NCBI GenBank assembly: GCA_963810525.1
Contig: CAWENB010000003.1
Location: 496,001 to 560,000 of the forward strand
DNA: 64,000 nucleotides
Reading direction: 5' to 3'
From: JAICLK01 sp963810525
GTDB taxonomy: Bacteria > Patescibacteriota > Saccharimonadia > Saccharimonadales > UBA4665
Numbering within the stretch: position 1 is the stretch's first letter; the number at the start of each line of letters is the position of its first letter. Under the pieces are notes generated by a model. The model was given only the letters and a program-made list of their open reading frames with translations, made no database searches and had not been told where the DNA came from. The position numbers and the translations under genes are program-made. This document shows, piece by piece, positions 16,457 to 24,205 of the stretch.

Positions 16457-17656
16457 ATGACAGCGGTAGCAGATCGGCCAGCAGAACTAGCATCAGTTGT
16501 GGTGAGTGACGAGTGGTTTGATGAAAATACGTTCGACAGGCGGCTGACCGGCTTTTTAAACGATCTGGCTTATCCGGAAAATTCTGCCGCATTAGGGCTG
16601 CTGGCCGTAAAGAGAATAGTGAACCCGCAAGACTATTCAGACTACGGCGATTTGGGCCGGGCGCTTTACGAACAAGGCGTTGAGCCTATGTCGTGGGTTT
16701 ATAAAGCTCGCACTGCCTTGACGACATTTGCGGCTCACCCGGATTTGCTGCGCAGGATGTTCGACGCTCAACGTCGTATCGCCCGGAATCACAAGAACAG
16801 CCCCGACACGAGATGGTCGGCTCAGAGGTTTTTGGATTTTTACCGGCCACTCATAAGCCCGACGAGGGGCGATGCGGCGATGGGCGCTGCGGTCGTCTAT
16901 CATCGAATGGCATGCTCACTTGATAACCTCGCTGCACTGCTCACGGGGCAGAGACAGTGGGATGAGTTCAAAGTGCAGCACGGGTTTGCGTTTGAGGCTA
17001 CGTTTAGTAAAACGACGCCGCTGCAGGTACTGCCTGAAGAGTCCGCGACTAGCGGAGAGTATTCCGAAGAACTTTTTGCGGGCCGGGAAATGGTGATCCC
17101 GGCTGGTACGGCGCTTCTTTCGGCTCGCGAGACAGCTCGCCGCGGTATCCATCACAACGGCAGGCTGCGGTTTGCGTGGGAGGTTGGCGGCGGCAACATC
17201 GCGTTTGGCATAGTCGAGACAGACAGGCGAAGCAGGCACGCCCAAGCAGCCAGTGCGGCACGTTACGTACTGGTGTCGCTTGGCGCCGGCGGTGGTTCGC
17301 TGACACCCCAGGAATTCAGGGATCGCGCGGAAGACTCTGTCGATTTAATGACGGAACCAAAGGGAAAGTTAGGCTTCAGGACTACTTTGTCTTCCGTGAC
17401 GGGAGACGAATGGCAAGACGTAACGGCGGATTATTACGTGGCTTGGGACGATAGCGGCGAGTTGCGCATTGGCCGCACCGCCGAATCTACGATCGGTGCC
17501 GTAGCAGTGCAGGTGGCGTCAGTTCAAGAGAGAGTGAATGAAGGCAAACGACATGGCCGCCGCCCACTGGCGGCACTTGCGGCGCGGGCTGGGTTTTTGC
17601 GCCGGCTTATTCCGGCCGTTATGCCGGCCTCAAGTATCCGGCCAGTCAGTAATTGA
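16457..17656 (+). CDS. Hypothetical accessory protein, first gene of a two-gene unit
   Basis: 399 residues from ATG 16457 (MTAVADRPAELAS). The N-terminal ~200 residues are helical (RRLTGFLNDLAYPENSAAL, ALTTFAAHPDLLRRMFDAQ). The C-terminal ~200 are beta-rich, with ARYVLVSLGAGGGSLTPQEF, which loosely echoes a repeated segment in the next protein. No signal peptide or known domain. A TATAAT at about 16425 and a TATTAA nearer the start are both possible -10 boxes. The C-terminal basic stretch RRPLAALAARAGFLRRLIP could be amphipathic. Confidence 0.6.
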   Translation: MTAVADRPAELASVVVSDEWFDENTFDRRLTGFLNDLAYPENSAALGLLAVKRIVNPQDYSDYGDLGRALYEQGVEPMSWVYKARTALTTFAAHPDLLRRMFDAQRRIARNHKNSPDTRWSAQRFLDFYRPLISPTRGDAAMGAAVVYHRMACSLDNLAALLTGQRQWDEFKVQHGFAFEATFSKTTPLQVLPEESATSGEYSEELFAGREMVIPAGTALLSARETARRGIHHNGRLRFAWEVGGGNIAFGIVETDRRSRHAQAASAARYVLVSLGAGGGSLTPQEFRDRAEDSVDLMTEPKGKLGFRTTLSSVTGDEWQDVTADYYVAWDDSGELRIGRTAESTIGAVAVQVASVQERVNEGKRHGRRPLAALAARAGFLRRLIPAVMPASSIRPVSN

Positions 17657-17682
17657 CAAGAGATGCACGGTCTACTTATCAT
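17653..17682 (+). promoter_or_regulatory. Possible internal promoter ahead of the 17728 gene
   Basis: TTGACA at 17653-17658 overlaps the stop of the preceding gene. After an 18-nt spacer comes TATCAT at about 17677-17682. It could give the second accessory gene its own transcript with a leader of about 40 nt. Confidence 0.4.
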
Positions 17683-17727
17683 AGAAGCAGCGAGATTAAA
17701 ACAGAACTGCGAACGAAGGAATGGTTG

Positions 17728-18966
17728 ATGACACTATTGGATAAGGAAGCATTAACGCGAGAAAACCTCGACGACAGGCGTCAAGTGGAAGTGGCGGCTG
17801 ACAAATGTTTGGTGCCGGATGCAGTGGCGCGCAAAGATTACGACGGCCTTGTCACTCCTGGCGACGTAGCAATGATGCTCAACATCACTGACGAGCATAC
17901 TACGCACTCGTGGTTAGTTACGAGGACGATGGATGAGACTCCTACGAAAAGGGTTGTGCGTATTTTGCCGGTCGATGAAGCGCCCGGCAGGCGCACAAGG
18001 GTTGATGAAAGAAGAGCGGTAGTATTGCGGGCCGGGCAAGGCGTGACGCTACGGCAGCTATTGGGAGGAAGCTTGCACGAAGGTTCGTCACCATTGCCGG
18101 AACTAAGCGAGTATAGCGGTGACGGTGACGGATTGATATGGCTGGATCATAGGAGTTCGGTTGCGGCCGACACAGCTGCAGATGATCCGGACGTTTTCGT
18201 GCGGGTCCCGAATGAAAGCAATGTGCCGAAAAGTGGACCTAATCGTGTGGTTAGGCCTGTTGCTCGGAGTGAGCTCGCCGATCTTGTAGACTTGTTACGG
18301 CGTGAAGGCGGGCCGATAGGGGCCGATGACGGTCATACCCGATTTGACCTGACGCCCACCGCTCTTGCCGCGCGAATAGAGGCCGCGCGTCAGACTGGTC
18401 CGGGGAATACTCGGGTCTCTGCAGCCGCGGATCAAGCATTGCAACACGCTCCGACGGCCAAAGGTCATGCATTGCCTCATGGAGCGGAAACCGGTCAATT
18501 TGATGCAGACACACAAAGGGCTGTCGTAGCCGCTGCGAAGAATTTAGTTGGCAGCGCTGAGTATGCGCTCCATCATGGCGTTATCGATGTGCACAAGCCA
18601 TATATACCCGTGATACAGGTTGAAAAAGCGGGCTGGGTACGCGTGGGTGACTCAAGCTTGAGTGTGGTGGCAATACTAAGCGGTCCTTCGGAAGCTAGAG
18701 AATATGGAATTTTCTTTCACGATTCGGAATATGGTGAGCCAAGACGAATGGCCGTAGTTCCATTCGTGCGGCAAGATAATAAACGACGCCCGGACTTCAG
18801 CCGGGCAGTATCATTGCGGCCGGGCGAAGTGCTGTCGCTTGAAGATGTAACCGGCCAGGAACGCGGCGGCGCTATACGACTTGGCGACGATTGGCAGACG
18901 GTGGGTATAAATACCGGTTGGCAAGGCTTGGAAATATTGTCGCGTTCGTCAGAGAACGAGCGGTAG
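17728..18966 (+). CDS. Hypothetical accessory protein with an internal repeat
   Basis: 412 residues from ATG 17728, chosen because AAGGA (17716-17720) is 7 nt upstream. Two beta-rich modules look related: RAVVLRAGQGVTLRQLLG near residue 95 and RAVSLRPGEVLSLEDVTG near residue 365, each preceded by a strand-rich segment with charged turns. A helical, alanine-rich linker lies between them. No catalytic motif or targeting signal is visible. It ends 34 nt before the convergent 3' end of intact rpsT. Confidence 0.6.
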   Translation: MTLLDKEALTRENLDDRRQVEVAADKCLVPDAVARKDYDGLVTPGDVAMMLNITDEHTTHSWLVTRTMDETPTKRVVRILPVDEAPGRRTRVDERRAVVLRAGQGVTLRQLLGGSLHEGSSPLPELSEYSGDGDGLIWLDHRSSVAADTAADDPDVFVRVPNESNVPKSGPNRVVRPVARSELADLVDLLRREGGPIGADDGHTRFDLTPTALAARIEAARQTGPGNTRVSAAADQALQHAPTAKGHALPHGAETGQFDADTQRAVVAAAKNLVGSAEYALHHGVIDVHKPYIPVIQVEKAGWVRVGDSSLSVVAILSGPSEAREYGIFFHDSEYGEPRRMAVVPFVRQDNKRRPDFSRAVSLRPGEVLSLEDVTGQERGGAIRLGDDWQTVGINTGWQGLEILSRSSENER

Positions 18967-19000
18967 CGGATCTGTCCGCGGGCCTGCTTTTAGCTTGGAT

Positions 19001-19345
19001 CTAGGCTTTCTTAGCTTTGCTGGATGTCTTTTTTGCAGCCGGCTTTTTAGCCGTGGTTTTCTTGACGCTTGTTGCTTTGGTAGTGCCGGCGGCTTTTGAC
19101 TTGGCGGCGAGCTTGCGCTTGGTTCGGGCGGCTTTATTCTTGTGAACGACACCTTTTTTGACCGCTTTGTCGAGCGCGCTTTGGGCTTGGGCGTGTGTGG
19201 CGGAAGATTTTTTGCTGTCGCCACCGGTCAGTGTTTTGTGAAATGCTTTGAGAGCGCTCTTGAGAGAACGCTTGGTTTTGCTGTTGCGAACTGCGGCTTT
19301 GTTAGCGACGCGTACACGTTTTTTGGCTGATTTGATAATCGGCAT
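19001..19345 (-). CDS. rpsT: 30S ribosomal protein S20
   Basis: 114 residues, beginning MPIIKSAKKRVRVANKAAVR and with the S20 helical hairpin region FHKTLTGGDSKKSSATHAQA. The Lys/Ala/Thr-rich C-terminal tail of about 35 residues exceeds the usual 85-90-residue S20. It binds 16S rRNA in the 5' domain. Unlike many genes here it has a normal leader of about 30-40 nt (promoter at 19384-19412). A degraded partial copy lies at 16220-16375. Confidence 0.95.
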   Translation of the reverse strand: MPIIKSAKKRVRVANKAAVRNSKTKRSLKSALKAFHKTLTGGDSKKSSATHAQAQSALDKAVKKGVVHKNKAARTKRKLAAKSKAAGTTKATSVKKTTAKKPAAKKTSSKAKKA

Positions 19346-19383
19346 AAATCGTTTGTCCCTTAGTTGTAGTTAATCGACCCCAA

Positions 19384-19412
19384 ACTATACAGGGGCGAAA
19401 GCAAATTGTAAA
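19384..19412 (-). promoter_or_regulatory. rpsT promoter
   Basis: On the minus strand: TTTACA (complement of 19407-19412), a 17-nt spacer and TATAGT (complement of 19384-19389). The -10 sits inside an inverted repeat CCCC...GGGG (about 19378-19395). Confidence 0.6.
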
Positions 19413-19464
19413 GATGTGAAGCATATTACTGAAGATTTGTACCGGGTAATACATCATGGTGGTG

Positions 19465-19489
19465 GCGAGAAGCATATTTCTCGCTTTTT
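19465..19489 (+). terminator. Terminator-like hairpin directly in front of the DUF397 gene's ribosome-binding site
   Basis: GCGAGAA (19465-19471) and TTCTCGC (19478-19484) form a perfect 7-bp stem with a 6-nt loop, followed by TTTTT (19485-19489). The Shine-Dalgarno AAGGAGGTG starts at the next base. The position suits an attenuator or a protective roadblock more than an end-of-operon terminator, because the upstream rpsT is transcribed away from it. Confidence 0.7.
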
Positions 19490-19501
19490 AAGGAGGTGAG
19501 T

Positions 19502-19735
19502 ATGAAAAAGATTGGTATACAAGACATACATTGGCGCAAATCGGCGTACAGCAATCCGAACGGAGAATGCGTTGAGGTTGCCGAGCGAAATGAGAGTATC
19601 GTCATTGACGGGCGCATCAACGTCCGTGACAGTAAAAATCCGCATGGGCCGGTGCTGAGGTTCACCGAAAAGGAGTGGGCCACTTTCGTGGCGGGTGTCA
19701 AGGGCGGTGAATTTAACCTGACGGACAACGGTTAG
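19502..19735 (+). CDS. DUF397-domain protein
   Basis: 77-residue single-domain protein. The family signature is clear: WRKSAYSNPNGECVEVAE, then IVIDGRINVRDSKNPHGPVL and FTEKEWATFVAGVKGGEF. DUF397 proteins are abundant in Streptomyces and relatives, where they often accompany XRE-type regulators; their function is poorly defined. A stand-alone copy in a CPR-type genome suggests transfer from an actinobacterium. AAGGAGGTG (19490-19498) gives one of the strongest ribosome-binding sites in the window. Confidence 0.9.
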   Translation: MKKIGIQDIHWRKSAYSNPNGECVEVAERNESIVIDGRINVRDSKNPHGPVLRFTEKEWATFVAGVKGGEFNLTDNG

Positions 19736-19822
19736 CTGCGGCTAGCGCTTAAACGTCCAAAAAATATCGACAAGCATTACCGTTTGTGGTACGCTCAAGC
19801 TCAAAGACTAATTGAAACAAAA

Positions 19823-22153
19823 ATGGATAACCAAAAGCAATCAGCCATCGACAGGATAAAGCAGGCCACGACTATTCTGGTTACCGTGAGCACTAATCCG
19901 ACCGTTGACCAGCTGGCGGCCTGTATTGGCCTGGCGCTGATGCTGGACAAGATGGGTAAGCACGGCGCTGCTGTGTTCAGTGGAGAAGTGCCATCGACGC
20001 TTGAATTCCTGGAGCCGGGCAGAACTCTGCAAAAAAATACCGACAGTCTGCAGGATTTCATCATCTCACTCGATAAGTCAAAGGCTGACAAATTGCGGTA
20101 CAAGGTCGAAGACAAAGTGGTGAAGATTTTCATCACGCCGTATCGTAGCTCGATATCCGAGGATGACCTAGAATTCAGCCAAGGCGATTTCAATGTGGAA
20201 GTGGTGGTGGCGCTTGGCGTACATCAGCAGCAGGACCTCGACCAAGCGATTGTGGCGCACGGGCGGATATTGCATGACGCCACGGTCATCAGCATAAACA
20301 CTACACCCGGGGAAAATCTTGGTACCATAAACTGGCAGGACGAGAAGGCCAGCAGTTTGTCCGAAATGGTGACCAGCATGGCCGATGGTCTGGACAAAAA
20401 TCTCATCGATAATCAAATAGCAACAGCCTTTCTTACGGGCATCGTGGCCGAAACAGACCGGTTTAGTAACGACAAGACGACGCCGGACACCATGAAGGCA
20501 AGCGCGCAGCTCATGGCGGCGGGTGCAAACCAGCAGTTGGTCGCTACCAAACTCGAGGAGCCGCCCCCACCACCCCCCCCGCCACCACCACCCCCTCCGC
20601 CACCACCGCCCGAGGAGCCGCCGGCCGAAGATAACTTTGGAGGTGGAGGTGATCAGCCACCGGCGCCCGAGGAACCGAGCGCGAATGACGGCACGTTGCA
20701 TATCGACCACGACGACGAGGGGTCTGAACCGCTCCAAGACGAACCGCCAGAAGAGCCCCAAGTAGAGGCGTCGACGGATAAGCCGCAGGATGAGCTAGCG
20801 GCAGACGAAAACGACTCAAACGATCAACCGTTCCCGGAACCGGAATCCGAACTGCCAGAACCGGAGTCTGAGGAAGAGTTTCCGCAAATTCACATTGATG
20901 ATCGCGCGCAATTACGGCAGCCTGAGGCAAAGCGGGAGATGCTTAGCGAGCCGGGCCCGGTTGGCGTGCCGGGCATGCTGCCTGTGAGCGAAGATGATGA
21001 ACACCTATCCGGCGTGCCGGAAAAACGATCCGAATTTGCCGTTGGCTCACCGACGATGGGCGGTACGTTAACCGCCAATGCGCAGCCGGAAGGTTTGGAC
21101 CCGGCGATTGATCCGCTATCGCCAAGGCGAACCGACGGCCCGTTGCTTGAGCACGCCAATCACTCAGGGGCCGACGATGCGACAACGACTCCTATTGATA
21201 ACGCTACCCAACAACCAGCGGATGATGTTCCGGCACCGGCCGCGGCACCGTCGTCTCAAGCTCAAGAACCTTCGGCCGCTGCACCGGTGCAAGCGCCAGC
21301 GGCAGAACCATCCGATAACCCGGCCGACGATGCCGCTAAACAGCAAGCTGACATTGGCGAGGCGGAGCCCACAAGCAGTGACGATAATAAGTCGGAAGAT
21401 ATGAGAAGCGAAGATGCGGAGCCTTCGCAAACAAAGGAGTCAGATTCCAATGCTGCCCCTGCAGCACCGGGCATGACGCAGATTCCGGATTTTGCGTTGC
21501 CCGAACCTACGCCCCCGCCAAGTCTTCCTACCGCACCTGCGGCCGACAATTCGCGATCACTACCACCGGCATTTTCGCCTTTGCCCCAGGTTGACACCGT
21601 TTTGCCGCCACCACCTTTACCGTCGGTTCCGCCGTTACCGCTTGATAATGACACGTCGCAGCAAAAGCCCTCTGACGCGACTCCTGCTCCAGCTTCAAAC
21701 GATCAAACTTTGACCGATATCGAAGTGGCGGTTAACAGCCCCCATACAAAAGTCGCCGATGACAATGATAATGCCGCCAATGAAGATAGTGCCCGGGCTA
21801 GCGTGGAAAGCGCAGTTCAGGGTGGTGTGCCAGCAGTACCGGAACCGATTGCGGCACTGAACGCTCAGCCACTTGGCAGAACTTTACATGGTAATGATAA
21901 TAATCTGATTCCACCGCCTCTCGTAACGCCGACGGAAAATAACTTGGCCGAACCGCTGACACCTGAGGAAACAAAAGAGCACGAGGCTACGGTGTCGGCA
22001 TCCAAAAACAAACCGCTTGACATGCCATTGCCGCCGCCACCCGCTCCATCGCCGCTTAGCAAAGACTCGAATCAGGCACATGGTAATAATTACCCGACGG
22101 CACCACCGCCAGTTCCGCCGCCAATGATGCCGCCGCTCATCGCGCCGCTCTAG
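19823..22153 (+). CDS. Degenerate DHH-phosphoesterase-like protein with a long proline/acidic tail
   Basis: 776 residues. Residues ~5-245 resemble DHH/DHHA1 phosphoesterases (NrnA/RecJ type): TTILVTVSTNPTVDQLAACI, then ATAFLTGIVAETDRFSN and MKASAQLMAAGANQQ. The motif-I aspartates (DGDA in active enzymes) read TVDQ and no DHH triad is seen, so it may bind rather than cleave a nucleotide or be inactive. Residues ~250-776 are low-complexity: a run of 17 prolines, then Pro/Glu/Asp/Ala-rich disorder ending in more polyproline (PPPVPPPMMPP). Translating these runs should require EF-P, which is encoded at 39610. ATG 19823 is used; TACGCT lies about 25 nt upstream. Confidence 0.75.
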   Translation: MDNQKQSAIDRIKQATTILVTVSTNPTVDQLAACIGLALMLDKMGKHGAAVFSGEVPSTLEFLEPGRTLQKNTDSLQDFIISLDKSKADKLRYKVEDKVVKIFITPYRSSISEDDLEFSQGDFNVEVVVALGVHQQQDLDQAIVAHGRILHDATVISINTTPGENLGTINWQDEKASSLSEMVTSMADGLDKNLIDNQIATAFLTGIVAETDRFSNDKTTPDTMKASAQLMAAGANQQLVATKLEEPPPPPPPPPPPPPPPPPEEPPAEDNFGGGGDQPPAPEEPSANDGTLHIDHDDEGSEPLQDEPPEEPQVEASTDKPQDELAADENDSNDQPFPEPESELPEPESEEEFPQIHIDDRAQLRQPEAKREMLSEPGPVGVPGMLPVSEDDEHLSGVPEKRSEFAVGSPTMGGTLTANAQPEGLDPAIDPLSPRRTDGPLLEHANHSGADDATTTPIDNATQQPADDVPAPAAAPSSQAQEPSAAAPVQAPAAEPSDNPADDAAKQQADIGEAEPTSSDDNKSEDMRSEDAEPSQTKESDSNAAPAAPGMTQIPDFALPEPTPPPSLPTAPAADNSRSLPPAFSPLPQVDTVLPPPPLPSVPPLPLDNDTSQQKPSDATPAPASNDQTLTDIEVAVNSPHTKVADDNDNAANEDSARASVESAVQGGVPAVPEPIAALNAQPLGRTLHGNDNNLIPPPLVTPTENNLAEPLTPEETKEHEATVSASKNKPLDMPLPPPPAPSPLSKDSNQAHGNNYPTAPPPVPPPMMPPLIAPL

Positions 22154-22206
22154 GTTTTTGCTGTCCATCGCCGACTAAAACCGCCCAGTGCCGTACAATA
22201 GGCAGC

Positions 22207-22905
22207 ATGAACGGCATCCTGTTGATTGATAAGCCGAGCGGTTGGACAAGTTTCGACGTCGTGAATTACGTGCGGAAAGTCGTGGCTTCGCATGAAGGTA
22301 AAAAACCGAAGCAGGTAAAGGTAGGGCACACTGGTACGCTTGACCCTTTGGCGACCGGACTGCTCGTGCTACTTCTGGGCGTCTACACCAAACGTGCGTC
22401 GGTACTCAGTAAGCTTGATAAAATCTATGAGGTCTCGATGCGCCTGGGCGAGACGAGTACGACGGGCGACGGCGAAGGGGAAGTGACGTATGTTTCAGAC
22501 ATGCGGCCAGGTCAGGCGGAAATCGAACGGGTTTTGCAAAGTTTTACCGGCGTGAGTTTGCAAACACCGCCGGCATATTCGGCAGTGAAAATTAACGGGC
22601 AGCGCGCCTACAAACTGGCGCGGGCCGGTAAACAGATCGAGCTTGAGCCTCGGGAAGTAACGATCCACTCTATCGAGCTCAAGAAGTATGCGTATCCAGA
22701 TGTCGAGTTTACGGTCGGAGTCTCCAGCGGAACCTATATCCGGGCTCTCGTCAAAGACATCGGCACAACGCTCGGCACCGGCGCATACATGGCCGGCCTG
22801 TGCCGCACTGCGGTTGGCCGTTTTAAGCTGGCCGGAGCCGTCAGGGTTGATGACAGGGATTTACTGGGCAAGATAACTGCCGAAGCGAACCGGACGGATA
22901 TTTAG
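22207..22905 (+). CDS. truB: tRNA pseudouridine-55 synthase
   Basis: 232 residues making pseudouridine in the tRNA T-loop. It shows GILLIDKPSGWTSFDVV, the catalytic aspartate in VGHTGTLDPLATGLL, PPAYSAVKINGQRAYKLAR, and GTYIRALVKDIG. It is shorter than E. coli TruB, lacking most of the C-terminal PUA domain. TACAAT (22194-22199) ends 7 nt before ATG, so the mRNA is predicted leaderless. Confidence 0.96.
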   Translation: MNGILLIDKPSGWTSFDVVNYVRKVVASHEGKKPKQVKVGHTGTLDPLATGLLVLLLGVYTKRASVLSKLDKIYEVSMRLGETSTTGDGEGEVTYVSDMRPGQAEIERVLQSFTGVSLQTPPAYSAVKINGQRAYKLARAGKQIELEPREVTIHSIELKKYAYPDVEFTVGVSSGTYIRALVKDIGTTLGTGAYMAGLCRTAVGRFKLAGAVRVDDRDLLGKITAEANRTDI

Positions 22906-22949
22906 GAAAGCTATTGCAAAACAATGCTAGAAATGCTAAAATAAGCATG

Positions 22950-23555
22950 ATGAGTGAACTATCACCCAACGGTTTTAACCTATCTGATGAACAAGTCAAT
23001 GCTGAATTTGCCGCTATGCTGGGCATGCTTGAGGGCGAGCTCGCGACTCCAATGAACGAAGACGAACTACATGCCGGCCTTGGCGACCTTGCCGTCAGCT
23101 TGAGCGATGTGACGATTGGTCCAGACGAGCCACACAATTCACGTGAGCTTAGCGCAACCGAAGAAGCTGAGGTTGCGGATTTTGCGGATGAGCTCGACAT
23201 TTCTGCGCTGTCTATGACCCCCGATGAACTCCTTGATTATTACAGTCACGTCGACAAAGTGCTTAATCCACGTCTTGAGACCCTAGGCTATAGGGCGATT
23301 GAAGATGACGCCGAAGAGCGCGCCCGTGAACTTACTAACGCTCAGCGTAATGCTCAAGCCATCATGGCCAGCCGCCAGCGTCATTTCGAGCAACAGGTAC
23401 ACTTCGAAACCGAGGCTGAAGCAAGAAAAACTGAGAAGAAAAAAGAAAAGAAGAGCAGGGATACCCACAGGCCGGGCGTGCGGCACGATGATACCCGCAG
23501 GCCAGGAGATCGCAGTAGCAAGCGTACGGCCAAGCCGACGCTGCTGCCCCGGTAA
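22950..23555 (+). CDS. Hypothetical acidic protein with a basic C-terminal tail
   Basis: 201 residues from the second of two adjacent ATGs; TAAAAT (22937-22942) ends 7 nt before it. The first ~120 residues are strongly acidic (GELATPMNEDELHAGL, ATEEAEVADFADELD), followed by helix and then a Lys/Glu coiled coil (EAEARKTEKKKEKK) and an Arg/His-rich tail with a near-repeat HRPGVRHDDTRRPG. No known domain, no membrane segment. Confidence 0.6.
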   Translation: MSELSPNGFNLSDEQVNAEFAAMLGMLEGELATPMNEDELHAGLGDLAVSLSDVTIGPDEPHNSRELSATEEAEVADFADELDISALSMTPDELLDYYSHVDKVLNPRLETLGYRAIEDDAEERARELTNAQRNAQAIMASRQRHFEQQVHFETEAEARKTEKKKEKKSRDTHRPGVRHDDTRRPGDRSSKRTAKPTLLPR

Positions 23556-23640
23556 GTTGACGCTAAAACCAAGGCAACCCCGTGCGGATAACAAATTTAA
23601 TTTGCGCACCATCGCTCTATCTGATATAATCCGGACCTAG

Positions 23641-23907
23641 ATGATTACAAGTGAGAAGAAGCAGGCCACGATTAAGGGTCTGCAAACACACAAGACTGAT
23701 ACTGGTTCCAGCGCAGTGCAAGTTGGGATAATGACCGAGCGAATTCGGGAGCTCACCGAGCACCTGAAGGCAAATAAGCACGATTACATGGCTCGCCGCG
23801 GTTTGTTGCAGCTTGTGGGTAAGCGCCGCCGATTGTTAAAGTATATTGCCGCTCAGGACGGTGAAGCGTATCTTGCGTTGATCAAAAAGCTCGGCATCCG
23901 CCGATAG
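23641..23907 (+). CDS. rpsO: 30S ribosomal protein S15
   Basis: 88 residues, the normal S15 length. It starts MITSEKKQATIKGLQTH and contains TGSSAVQVGIMTERIRELT and the rRNA-contacting DYMARRGLLQLVGKRRRLLK. TATAAT (23625-23630) precedes the ATG by 10 nt. It stands before pnp as in many bacteria, separated by a 298-nt region rich in palindromes. Confidence 0.97.
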   Translation: MITSEKKQATIKGLQTHKTDTGSSAVQVGIMTERIRELTEHLKANKHDYMARRGLLQLVGKRRRLLKYIAAQDGEAYLALIKKLGIRR

Positions 23908-23992
23908 GACTTTCACAAAATGGCACATTGCGGGCGAAATTTTGCGCTCCGGTGCTCACGTACCGAAAAGTACGCTGCGCTTTGGGGCTTGA
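23905..23992. repeat. Dispersed palindromic intergenic element, copy 1
   Basis: Starts at the rpsO stop codon (TAGGACTTTC) and contains GCACATT, CCGGTGCTC, and GTAC(CGAAAA)GTAC followed by GCGCTTT. The same blocks in the same order and nearly the same spacing recur at 63511-63597. An outer pair TCACAAAA (23913-23920) / TTTTGTGA (24014-24021) brackets copy 1. Could fold as a hairpin in the rpsO-pnp transcript. Confidence 0.6.
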
Positions 23993-24072
23993 CTTTCATT
24001 CCACGCTGCACCGTTTTGTGAGAGCCCTTTTGCAATTAGGTTTTGGACAGTGGATTTTAGGGCAGCATGAGC

Positions 24073-24106
24073 ATCTAGAATCTACCATCTAGAATCAAAA
24101 TTCTAG
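24073..24106. repeat. Short direct and inverted repeat in the pnp leader
   Basis: ATCTAGAATC occurs twice (24073-24082 and 24087-24096), followed by the inverted ATTCTAG (24100-24106) and CCA. A similar stretch ending TTCTAGCCA occurs in the rpsF-ssb gap (about 38405-38470). It has only two units, so it is not a CRISPR. Confidence 0.45.
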
Positions 24107-24205
24107 CCATTAACAACTTACGGGTGGCAGAGCACAGGTTTCCGCCTATTGCTAAAAAGTAGCGCGGATGCTTGAACCTTGTCACCCCGAACAGAAAGGA
24201 AGAGC

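Noticed and set aside
20523..20765. Open frames in other phases across the proline-rich region
   Set aside because: Produced by the repetitive CCN codons of the 19823 protein.
24073..24106. Repeated ATCTAGAATC as a possible CRISPR
   Set aside because: Only two 10-nt units with a 4-nt gap and no cas gene in the window.
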